A stretch of DNA of 34,426 nucleotides from Actinomycetes bacterium (GTDB taxonomy: Bacteria > Actinomycetota > Acidimicrobiia > Acidimicrobiales > JAKAVM01), in NCBI GenBank assembly GCA_021827485.1, contig JAKAVM010000049.1, positions 1-34,426 of the forward strand, given 5' to 3'. Positions 22,808 through 30,962 of the stretch are shown piece by piece. Within the stretch, counting starts at the first letter, position 1; each line of letters opens with the position of its first letter. The notes below the pieces were generated by a model. It was given only the letters and a program-made list of their open reading frames with translations. It ran no database searches and was not told the DNA's origin. The translations under genes were made by a program, and so were the position numbers.

Positions 22808-23308
22808 ATGATAAAGTTACATGATCTGGTTCCACCACAAGGATCCAATAGAGATAGAAGACGTGTAGGACGCGGCATCGCTGGCAAGGGAGGTAAGACT
22901 GCTGGGCGTGGTACCAAGGGTCAAGGTGCCAGAGATACAATTCCAGCTGGCTTCGAAGGAGGCCAGCTGCCACTGACGCAACGAGTACCTAAGTTGCGCG
23001 GTTTTAAGAACCCTTTTCGTGTCGAGTATGTACCGATCAACCTGTCGCTTCTCAGCGATCTTGCTGAGGAAGGTAATAGTGCGATAACTCTAGAGTTATT
23101 ACGAGGAAAAGGAATCGTTGCCAAGAAGGAATTAGTCAAGATCCTTGGGAAGGGTACGATTTCTAAGTCCCTGAGAGTTGAAGCTCATGCTTTCTCCAAG
23201 TCAGCGGTTCAGGCGATTGAAGCGGCGGGAGGTACTGTAATTAGTGTGCCTATGCCATTTGGCAATGGTCGTCCTCCGGTACGCGGAAACGCTTTAGCAA
23301 ACAGGTAA
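22808..23308 (+). CDS. rplO: 50S ribosomal protein uL15
   Basis: MIKLHDLVPPQGSNRDRRRVGRGIAGKGGKTAGRGTKGQGARD; FEGGQLPLTQRVPKLRGF. Confidence 0.98.
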   Translation: MIKLHDLVPPQGSNRDRRRVGRGIAGKGGKTAGRGTKGQGARDTIPAGFEGGQLPLTQRVPKLRGFKNPFRVEYVPINLSLLSDLAEEGNSAITLELLRGKGIVAKKELVKILGKGTISKSLRVEAHAFSKSAVQAIEAAGGTVISVPMPFGNGRPPVRGNALANR

Positions 23309-23309
23309 A

Positions 23310-24611
23310 GTGTTCTCCGGTCTCAAAAACATTGTAAAAATTGCGGACCTTCGCAATAAGGTTCTGTTTACCTTTGCGATGATAGGGCTATATCTCTTTG
23401 GGACCAATATCCCGGGCCCAGGGGTCAACTATCATGTTGTCCAAAATCTCCTGTCAACTGCTAAGACATCTGGCGGCATACTTAGCTTTTTGAACTTGCT
23501 AACTGGTTCTGGGCTCTCTCGAATGGCTGTATTCGGGCTTGGGATCATGCCATATATCACCTCCACTATCATTGTTCAGCTGCTCGGTGTGGTGATACCT
23601 AAGTTCGAGGAGTGGCGCGACCAAGGTGCTGTCGGACAGAAGAAACTAACTCAGGCAAGCCGTTATCTCACTATAGCCTTGGCTATTATGCAGGCTACTG
23701 GCCTTGCGTTCTTGTTTCATGGAGGCGGTGGAGGACTTTTTGGCACTGGGAATAAGTACGATTTCATACCTGACTTCTCCGCTCCTCGGGTTATTTTCTT
23801 AGTGCTGACAATGACGGCCGGAACTGCAGTGGTTATGTGGTTAGCAGAACTGATAACCCAAAGAGGAATTGGTCAAGGAATGTCCATCTTGATTTTCGCA
23901 AGTGTCTTGGCTTCCATCCCGGGTTATGGAGCATCAGTCTTGTCGCAGGGAGGTAAGCTAAAACTCTTCATTATTATTCTAGTTGCAATTGCTATATTGA
24001 CGGCGATTGTTTTTGTTGAACAGGGCCAGCGGCGTATTCCTGTAACCTATGCAAAAAGAATCCAAGGCCGCAAAATGTACGGGGGCCAGACCAACTTCAT
24101 TCCGATGAAGGTAAATCAAGCTGGTGTCGTCCCAATAATATTTGCCTCTTCGATTCTGTACTTCCCGGCATTGCTCTCAAATATCATTCATTTCGGTGCA
24201 TTTCAGAGATTTGTTCAGAATGACTTACTTAAGCCCACAAGTGGAGTTTATATTGCTCTCTATGGGATATTTATCTTGTTGTTTGCTTTCTTCTATGTTT
24301 CAATCGTATTCGACCCTCATCAGCAAGCAGATATCATAAAGAAACAAGGGGGATTCATCCCTGGAATTCGACCAGGCGTACAGACAGAGCGCTATCTTGC
24401 TAAGACTCTTAACAGGATTACTGGATTTGGCGCTGTGTTCTTGACATTTGTTGCGCTTCTTCCGTCAATAATTTTTGCTGCATGGGGAATAACTGGTTAT
24501 CCATACGCTGGTACTACATTGCTAATTGCCGTGGGTGTCTTAATGGACACGCTGCGTCAAATTGATAGCCAACTTGCCATGCGTAACTATGAGGGTTTCC
24601 TCAAGCAGTAG
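23310..24611 (+). CDS. secY: Preprotein translocase subunit SecY
   Basis: LGIMPYITSTIIVQLL; QRGIGQGMSILIFASVLASIPG; INPGVQ-like FIPGIRPGVQTERYL; multiple TM segments. Confidence 0.98.
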   Translation: MFSGLKNIVKIADLRNKVLFTFAMIGLYLFGTNIPGPGVNYHVVQNLLSTAKTSGGILSFLNLLTGSGLSRMAVFGLGIMPYITSTIIVQLLGVVIPKFEEWRDQGAVGQKKLTQASRYLTIALAIMQATGLAFLFHGGGGGLFGTGNKYDFIPDFSAPRVIFLVLTMTAGTAVVMWLAELITQRGIGQGMSILIFASVLASIPGYGASVLSQGGKLKLFIIILVAIAILTAIVFVEQGQRRIPVTYAKRIQGRKMYGGQTNFIPMKVNQAGVVPIIFASSILYFPALLSNIIHFGAFQRFVQNDLLKPTSGVYIALYGIFILLFAFFYVSIVFDPHQQADIIKKQGGFIPGIRPGVQTERYLAKTLNRITGFGAVFLTFVALLPSIIFAAWGITGYPYAGTTLLIAVGVLMDTLRQIDSQLAMRNYEGFLKQ

Positions 24612-24613
24612 GT

Positions 24614-25306
24614 TTGAGAGCGAGCAATAAGGTGATTCCAGGCGCCAGGCTCGTGATGTTAGGCAAACAAGGTGCGGGGAAAGGCACCCAATGTGTTCGC
24701 CTATCTCGTCACTATGTCGTTCCACATATCTCAACGGGAGATATGTTTAGAGCGTCCGTGCGCTCGGGAACGCAGTTGGGTAACAAAGTTCAAAGCTATA
24801 TCGATGAAGGCAACTTGATACCTGATGATCTTGTAATCTCTGTAATTTCTGAGAGACTTTCCCATCCAGATACAGCTGGTAGAGGCTTCGTTCTTGATGG
24901 GTTTCCTCGTACTGTTCCACAAGCCGATCGTCTAAACGAGATCGTCAAACCTCACAAACTCGACCTAGTAGTAAATATTACAGTGCCTACTGATCTAGTA
25001 CTCGAGAGATTGGCAACTCGGATGGTTTGTGTCGATTGTCAAACTAACTATTCGCCACAGCAAACGCCTAAGGTTCAAGGTGTTTGCGATGTATGTGGTG
25101 GCGAAGTTATTCATCGCAAAGATGATAATGAAGAGGCGATCCGCAGAAGGCTCAATCTCTACGATACTCAAACTCGACCGTTAATTGACTACTATCAGGA
25201 GCGCGGCATCCTTCTAGAGGTAGATGGTGTCGGTCCGGTCGATGATGTAACTTTACGCTTGATTCAAAGTGTAGACGAATTTCTATCGAAAATGGGGCAA
25301 CTATGA
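24614..25306 (+). CDS. adk: Adenylate kinase with Cys4 zinc lid
   Basis: LGKQGAGKGTQC P-loop; LDGFPRTVPQADRL; lid CVDCQTNY...CDVCGG; start uncertain (track TTG). Confidence 0.95.
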   Translation: MRASNKVIPGARLVMLGKQGAGKGTQCVRLSRHYVVPHISTGDMFRASVRSGTQLGNKVQSYIDEGNLIPDDLVISVISERLSHPDTAGRGFVLDGFPRTVPQADRLNEIVKPHKLDLVVNITVPTDLVLERLATRMVCVDCQTNYSPQQTPKVQGVCDVCGGEVIHRKDDNEEAIRRRLNLYDTQTRPLIDYYQERGILLEVDGVGPVDDVTLRLIQSVDEFLSKMGQL

Positions 25307-25323
25307 ACGGATGCTCAAGCAGT

Positions 25324-25399
25324 ATTAGAGCTAGGTTAGTGAAGGCACTTGGCAAAGGAAGATTAGAGCTAGGTTAGTGAAGGCACTTGGCAAAGGATG
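25324..25399. repeat. Tandem duplication 2 x 38 bp between adk and map, second copy ending at map ATG
   Basis: ATTAGAGCTAGGTTAGTGAAGGCACTTGGCAAAGGA[A/T]G twice; one mismatch. Confidence 0.97.
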
Positions 25400-26155
25400 A
25401 TTAGAACAAAGTCAGAAATCGACAAAATGCGTAAAGCTGGCAAAGTTGTGGCTGAGATTATGTCTGAGGTACGAGCAGCCATCAAGCCAGGAGTGACAAC
25501 CAAGGCACTTGATTCAATCGCACGAGAGGTAATTAGTCGTCGGGGGGCTACGTCAAACTTTTTGAATTATCCAGGTGCCCGAGGCCCTTTCCCTGCAGTG
25601 ATATGTGCATCGCCAAACGACATGATAGTCCACGGGATCCCTGGATCCTATGTACTGAAGGACGGAGATATTATTTCGATTGATTGTGGAGCAATAGTTG
25701 AAGGTTATCATGGTGATGCTGCTTTCACTGCTCCCGTCGGCCACGTATCACCACTGGCTACGAAACTTATCGAAGTAACCGAGAAGTCACTTTGGGCTGG
25801 GATCGATCAGCTGGTTCGTGGCAACCACCTTTATGAGGTTGGCAGGGAGATACAGAAAGTAGCCGAAAAGGCTGGCTTCTCAGTTGTGAGAGAGTATGTT
25901 GGCCATGCCATCGGTACTCAAATGCACGAGGAACCCCAGGTGCCCAACTACTGGCCAGGTCACAAAGGGCCGAAGCTTCAAGTCGGAAATGTCTTCGCAA
26001 TTGAACCCATGGTCAACGTAGGGGGCCCGGAGACCAAGACATTGTCCGACGGTTGGAGCGTGGTAACACAAGATGGTAAGTTATCCGCCCATTTTGAGCA
26101 CACAATTGCAATTACTGACAGTGGGCCTGAAGTGCTGACCCAGATTGATATATAG
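25397..26155 (+). CDS. map: Methionine aminopeptidase, type I
   Basis: IRTKSEIDKMRKAGKVVAEI; NDMIVHGIPGSYVLKDGDIISIDCGAIVEGYHGDAAFT; GHAIGTQMHEEPQVPNY. Confidence 0.97.
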   Translation: MIRTKSEIDKMRKAGKVVAEIMSEVRAAIKPGVTTKALDSIAREVISRRGATSNFLNYPGARGPFPAVICASPNDMIVHGIPGSYVLKDGDIISIDCGAIVEGYHGDAAFTAPVGHVSPLATKLIEVTEKSLWAGIDQLVRGNHLYEVGREIQKVAEKAGFSVVREYVGHAIGTQMHEEPQVPNYWPGHKGPKLQVGNVFAIEPMVNVGGPETKTLSDGWSVVTQDGKLSAHFEHTIAITDSGPEVLTQIDI

Positions 26156-26165
26156 GAGAGTACAT

Positions 26166-28850
26166 ATGATTCAATCCACGAAGTTCGCTAGGACATGTGT
26201 CGCCGCTGTGTTTTGTTTTACCTGCATTCTTGCTTGGGCTAACATGCCGATTAGTTCTTGGGCGAAAACCCTGAGTGCGAGCACCGCTAACTCGAATGGA
26301 AGTCTCTCGCCTCGGTCAGTGGAAGTTGGGTGGAGCACATCTAAGCTGCAATCTCCGACATTCAATGAAGAGTTGACGTCCATTTCATGTATTTCTAGTA
26401 CTTTTTGCATGGCGATTGATTTGACTGGTGACGCCTTTGAGTTTACCGGCAGTTCATGGATTGCGTTTCATGGGATAGATCCTGGGGACCGATTGAATTC
26501 GGTTTCATGCTCTTCTGCAAGTTTTTGTGTAGCAGTTGATGAGCGAGGAGATGAGGTTACTTACAATGGGTCTAGTTGGTCTGCCCCTGTAGCTGTCGCG
26601 GCCGGCATTTGGCTTAACTCAGTTTCTTGTGTTTCCCAGACCTTCTGCATTATTGCTCCCAGTGAAGGCCAGTATGATGTCTACAATGGCTCCAAATGGA
26701 GTTCCTACTCTATTACATCAAGTCTTCCGCTCAACTCTTTCGTATATATATCGTGCTATTCTGCAAATGACTGCGAAGCAGTGAGTGGGTACGGAGCTAT
26801 TACTTTCAATGGTTCCACTTGGTCGCAGTTCTCTCCAGTTGATTCTAATGTTGCAGATACTTCTGTTGGAGGGTTGGTAGGCGTTTCATGTCCAAGTGCA
26901 ACAACTTGCTTTGCGGTTTCATCGAGTGGGTTGGCATATGAGTTGAATAATTCTACCTGGTCATCACCTAACCGGATCGACACTTATGATTTTGTTACAG
27001 AAATTGAGTCGCTTTCTTGTGGTTCTGTTGGCTATTGCGTAGCTGTCGACAGTTCCAATAGGGCGGTTATATTCCAGGGAAAGAGTTGGTCTCAGCCTGT
27101 GCATGTCGATGGTGCCGGATCTAGTCTACAGTCAACTTTACCAGGTGGACCTCTTGATGGGGTTTCGTGCAGCTCAGCCAATACCTGTATGGCAATTGAC
27201 GGATCAGGTAACTCAATCGAGTTAGTCAATGGGGCGTGGGAAGCTGCAATGCCAGTAGGACTATCGCACGCACTCGGCATATCATGCGCGTCTGCTTCAT
27301 TTTGTATGGCCTTGAACTACGAAGGCCAATACTATACATATAGCCCATCTAACGGCTGGAGTGGACAAGAACCAATAATGTCTTCGTCTACAAATTCAAA
27401 TGGGTTTAACACAATTGAATGCGTACCGAGCCAAATAAGTCAGCTTTGCTTTACCGGTAATAATAGTGGAGAGATATTCACCTACAGTTCCAACCATTGG
27501 AGTAGTCCAACCGCTGTGGATTCTACCGGAGCGATTATGGCGATTTCATGTCCCAGCGCGGATTTTTGTGGTCTCGTTGATAGTAACGGTGGGTCAATGT
27601 TCTTCAATGGATCGACTTGGACAGCTCTTCAAGTTATAAACGCTAGTGACCCTTTCATTAGTATTGATTGCGTGTCTAACAACTTTTGCATAGCACTAGA
27701 TAATCGTGGTAATATATCGCAATACAATGGAATAAGTTGGAGTTCGATGAAGGTGGTTGACGTAAATTTTGCACTTACATCACTTTCGTGTGCATCACCG
27801 ACGATGTGTATGGCAGTTGATTCCGGCGGCTATGCTTTTGAATATAACGGAACATCTTGGATTAGCCCGATTAAGATAGATTCGACAGGCTTAACATCAA
27901 TATCATGTTCAACTTCGACTTCGTGTTTAGCTGTAGATGGGCTTGGTCATACGATTCAGTTTTCAAACTCTCTGTGGGCACAGTATGGAACTATCCAATG
28001 GGAAGGTGCCGAGATCTATCAGGTTAGTTGCCCAACGGAACAATTTTGCGCTGTAGTCGATTCCAGTGGCGAAGCTCAAATAAACACTACCGTTTCATCT
28101 CAGGGATACTGGACAGTATCATCGACAGGAGGAGTATATTCCTATGGGGATGCGTTGTTCTATGGCAGTTTGGGGGAATCGACCAATAATGCTCCCATAG
28201 TGGCCATCGCAAGCACTTCAGATGGCAATGGCTATTGGCTGGCAGATTCTAAGGGCGATGTCTATTCTTACGGTGACGCAGCCTTTTGGGGATCTCTGGG
28301 AAATCAACTAATTCAATATCCAGTCGTGGGCTTTTCAGTAGTTCCTGATGGACAAGGTTATTTTATGGTTGACTCGGTTGGGGATATATTTGTTTTCGAT
28401 TCATCTGGGACTCTCGCTTCAACAGTTGGGGTATCTTTCAATGCACCTATAGTAGGGATTGCGATTAGCGCGGACGATAGGGGGTTTTGGGAAGTTTCGG
28501 CTGACGGAGGAATTTTTGCATTTGGCGATGCGAAGTATTACGGTTCGGTGGAGCCATTACATCCCATATCTCCAGTAGTGGGGATGGCGGCGACTTCAGA
28601 TGGTAAAGGGTACTGGGAAGTTTCGGCTGACGGAGGTGTTTTCCCATTTGGCGATGCGACGTACCTTGGATCATTAGGGGGCAAGCATCTAAATACTCCC
28701 GTAGCCGGGATGACTGTTACTCCTGATGCACGAGGCTATTGGCTAGTATCGTCCGACGGGGGGATTTTTGCATTTGGCGATGCTCGTTTTTATGGGTCGA
28801 CATCAGGAATTGCCTTTAACGCCCCAATTGTTGGAGTGGCAGGTCGCTAG
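26166..28850 (+). CDS. P2: exported repeat protein, paralogue of P1; signal peptide, 14 Cys-paired ~40 aa repeats, then 6 GYW...FGDAxFYGS repeats
   Basis: ATG 26166 with AGGAG SD at 26154-26158 overlapping map stop (preferred to track start 26145); 14 (I/V/L)xCxSxxxC motifs. Confidence 0.85.
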   Translation: MIQSTKFARTCVAAVFCFTCILAWANMPISSWAKTLSASTANSNGSLSPRSVEVGWSTSKLQSPTFNEELTSISCISSTFCMAIDLTGDAFEFTGSSWIAFHGIDPGDRLNSVSCSSASFCVAVDERGDEVTYNGSSWSAPVAVAAGIWLNSVSCVSQTFCIIAPSEGQYDVYNGSKWSSYSITSSLPLNSFVYISCYSANDCEAVSGYGAITFNGSTWSQFSPVDSNVADTSVGGLVGVSCPSATTCFAVSSSGLAYELNNSTWSSPNRIDTYDFVTEIESLSCGSVGYCVAVDSSNRAVIFQGKSWSQPVHVDGAGSSLQSTLPGGPLDGVSCSSANTCMAIDGSGNSIELVNGAWEAAMPVGLSHALGISCASASFCMALNYEGQYYTYSPSNGWSGQEPIMSSSTNSNGFNTIECVPSQISQLCFTGNNSGEIFTYSSNHWSSPTAVDSTGAIMAISCPSADFCGLVDSNGGSMFFNGSTWTALQVINASDPFISIDCVSNNFCIALDNRGNISQYNGISWSSMKVVDVNFALTSLSCASPTMCMAVDSGGYAFEYNGTSWISPIKIDSTGLTSISCSTSTSCLAVDGLGHTIQFSNSLWAQYGTIQWEGAEIYQVSCPTEQFCAVVDSSGEAQINTTVSSQGYWTVSSTGGVYSYGDALFYGSLGESTNNAPIVAIASTSDGNGYWLADSKGDVYSYGDAAFWGSLGNQLIQYPVVGFSVVPDGQGYFMVDSVGDIFVFDSSGTLASTVGVSFNAPIVGIAISADDRGFWEVSADGGIFAFGDAKYYGSVEPLHPISPVVGMAATSDGKGYWEVSADGGVFPFGDATYLGSLGGKHLNTPVAGMTVTPDARGYWLVSSDGGIFAFGDARFYGSTSGIAFNAPIVGVAGR

Positions 28851-28858
28851 ATCGTGAT

Positions 28859-28898
28859 GGAAGAAATTGGAAGAATAATTCTTCCGCGGAAGAATTTT
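28859..28898. terminator. Compound inverted repeat: GGAAGAATAATTCTTCC (28869-28885) overlapping 20-bp perfect palindrome AATTCTTCCGCGGAAGAATT (28877-28896), ending TTTT
   Basis: Directly visible palindromes after P2 stop; terminator role is tentative, could be an operator. Confidence 0.45.
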
Positions 28899-28989
28899 CA
28901 TGAATCCTCCAATAGGCGTTGCCTGGCGAGACAGATAATGCTTCACCTGGCCAAAGATTATTCTCAAGTAGCTATTTTCTGGAGTGCAA

Positions 28990-29003
28990 GCTAAAATATC
29001 ACG
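28990..29003 (+). promoter_or_regulatory. Candidate -10 region GC-TAAAAT-ATCACG upstream of infA
   Basis: 12/14 identical to GCTATAATATCACC at 12569-12582; no clear -35. Confidence 0.4.
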
Positions 29004-29122
29004 TTGGTTCGTGTCGCTTCGCGCGCTACGATGCCAGCTCACGTGGCAGGCCCAAACGATCTGGTTAGTCCAAGGACTTTACTTCGCTAGCTTTATCATA
29101 GCTTGCTCGATCGGTTCTCCAC

Positions 29123-29389
29123 GTGATTTTTGTAAAAAAGTTAAATTTTTTTGAAGGAGAAGTAGCGCCAAAGCCCAGAGATGACGCAATAGTGATGGAG
29201 GGAACGGTGGTAGAGCCACTTCCAAACGCGATGTTCAAAGTAGAACTCGAAAATGGACATAAGGTTCTAGCCCATAGTTCAGGGAAGATGAGAATGCACA
29301 GGATTCGAATTCTTCCCGGAGACAAAGTCCAAGTCGAGATAACTCCATATGACCTTACCCGCGGCAGAATTACTTACCGATATAGATAA
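29123..29389 (+). CDS. infA: Translation initiation factor IF-1 (start codon uncertain)
   Basis: [64 protein letters not shown]. Confidence 0.93.
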   Translation: MIFVKKLNFFEGEVAPKPRDDAIVMEGTVVEPLPNAMFKVELENGHKVLAHSSGKMRMHRIRILPGDKVQVEITPYDLTRGRITYRYR

Positions 29390-29413
29390 TAAAGTGAGCC
29401 AGACAAACAAGAA

Positions 29414-29527
29414 ATGAAAGTAAAGGCAAGCGTTAAGAAGATTTGCGATAAATGCCGAGTGATACGACGCGAGGGTCGTGTAATGGTTATTTGTCAGAAT
29501 CCGAGACATAAGCAGAGGCAGGGCTAG
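29414..29527 (+). CDS. rpmJ: 50S ribosomal protein bL36 (zinc type); absent from supplied ORF track
   Basis: Translated by eye: [37 protein letters not shown]. Confidence 0.97.
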   Translation: MKVKASVKKICDKCRVIRREGRVMVICQNPRHKQRQG

Positions 29528-29530
29528 AAG

Positions 29531-29908
29531 TTGGCAAGAATTGCAGGAGTGGATATTCCACGCGAAAAGCGCTTAGAGATATCTCTTACCTATATATTTG
29601 GGATTGGACTGACAAGTTCTCAACAAATCTGTCAAGCAACCGGAATCAATCCTAGCTCACGAGTCAGGGAGCTGACTGATGATGAAGTTACTAGGCTCAG
29701 GAACTATATCGACGCCAATTTCAAGGTGGAAGGCGATCTTCGACGAGATATCTCCGGAGATGTAAAGCGCAAGATGGAAATTGGCTGCTATCAAGGGGTG
29801 CGTCATCGTAAAGGCCTTCCGGTTCACGGACAGAGAACGCACACTAATGCTCGAACTCGTAAGGGTCCGAAGAAGACAGTAGCTGGCAAGAAGAAGGTGA
29901 GGAAGTAG
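29531..29908 (+). CDS. rpsM: 30S ribosomal protein uS13
   Basis: [57 protein letters not shown] start. Confidence 0.98.
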   Translation: MARIAGVDIPREKRLEISLTYIFGIGLTSSQQICQATGINPSSRVRELTDDEVTRLRNYIDANFKVEGDLRRDISGDVKRKMEIGCYQGVRHRKGLPVHGQRTHTNARTRKGPKKTVAGKKKVRK

Positions 29909-30300
29909 TGGCCAAAGCTGGTCAGCGTCGTACGCGGCGTAAAGAGAAGAAGAATGTCCCTCACGGAGTTGCTCATATCAAGAGTTCCTTCAATAACACC
30001 ATTATATCGATTACGGATAGGGAAGGAAATGTTATTGCATGGGCCTCAGCTGGAAATGTAGGTTTCAAAGGTTCACGTAAGTCGACTCCGTTTGCTGCTC
30101 AGATGGCTGCAGAAACTTGCGCCAAGCGAGCGGCAGAGCATGGCGTACGCCGAGTGGACGTACTTGTCAAGGGTCCAGGATCGGGTCGAGAGACGGCGAT
30201 TAGGTCACTTTCGGCTGCAGGAATTGAGGTAACAGGAATTAAAGATGTAACGCCAATTCCGCACAATGGTTGTCGTCCCAAGAAGCGCCGCAGGGTATAA
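29908..30300 (+). CDS. rpsK: 30S ribosomal protein uS11
   Basis: [64 protein letters not shown]. Confidence 0.99.
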   Translation: MAKAGQRRTRRKEKKNVPHGVAHIKSSFNNTIISITDREGNVIAWASAGNVGFKGSRKSTPFAAQMAAETCAKRAAEHGVRRVDVLVKGPGSGRETAIRSLSAAGIEVTGIKDVTPIPHNGCRPKKRRRV

Positions 30301-30308
30301 GGAAAGTC

Positions 30309-30935
30309 ATGGCAAGATACACAGATGCAGTTTGTCGACTATGTCGACGTGAGAAAATGAAGCTCTATCTCAAAGGCGCAAAGTGCGATACCTTGAAGTG
30401 CCCGGTAGAGCGTAAACCGTATCCTCCAGGAGAGCATGGGAGAGACAGGTCAAGACAAGGTTCAGAGTACTTAGTACAGCTTCGCGAGAAACAGAAGACC
30501 CGTCGTATCTATGGTCTCATGGAGAAGCGATTTCAGAATCTGTATGAAGTTGCTTCACGAACTCCCGGCATTACAGGTGAGAATCTGCTGCAAATGCTTG
30601 AAATGCGACTTGATAACGTCGTATTTCGTACCTCTTGGGGCGCATCAAGATCTCAAGCTCGTCAATGGGTGCGTCATGGACACATCATGGTAAATGGTAA
30701 GCGAGTAACAATTCCAAGTTATCGAGTCTCAGTTGGTGATGTAGTTACTCTGTCAGCCAAGGCACGAGCTTTTATCGTGGTCCGTCACAATATGGACACT
30801 CTCGACCGTCAGTTGGTTCCATGGTTAGAGACCTCGGATGGCGGTTTTGAAGTGAAAATTCTTAACAAACCTTTGCGTGATCACATTGACATTCCCGTTC
30901 GCGAACAACTCATTGTTGAGTTGTATTCCAAGTAG
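30309..30935 (+). CDS. rpsD: 30S ribosomal protein uS4, zinc-binding form
   Basis: MARYTDAVCRLCRREKMKLYLKGAKCDTLKCPVERKPYPPGEHG; ATG 30309 preferred to track start 30270, which overlaps rpsK. Confidence 0.97.
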   Translation: MARYTDAVCRLCRREKMKLYLKGAKCDTLKCPVERKPYPPGEHGRDRSRQGSEYLVQLREKQKTRRIYGLMEKRFQNLYEVASRTPGITGENLLQMLEMRLDNVVFRTSWGASRSQARQWVRHGHIMVNGKRVTIPSYRVSVGDVVTLSAKARAFIVVRHNMDTLDRQLVPWLETSDGGFEVKILNKPLRDHIDIPVREQLIVELYSK

Positions 30936-30962
30936 CCCGGCAAAGAAAGGTATCTATTCGAA

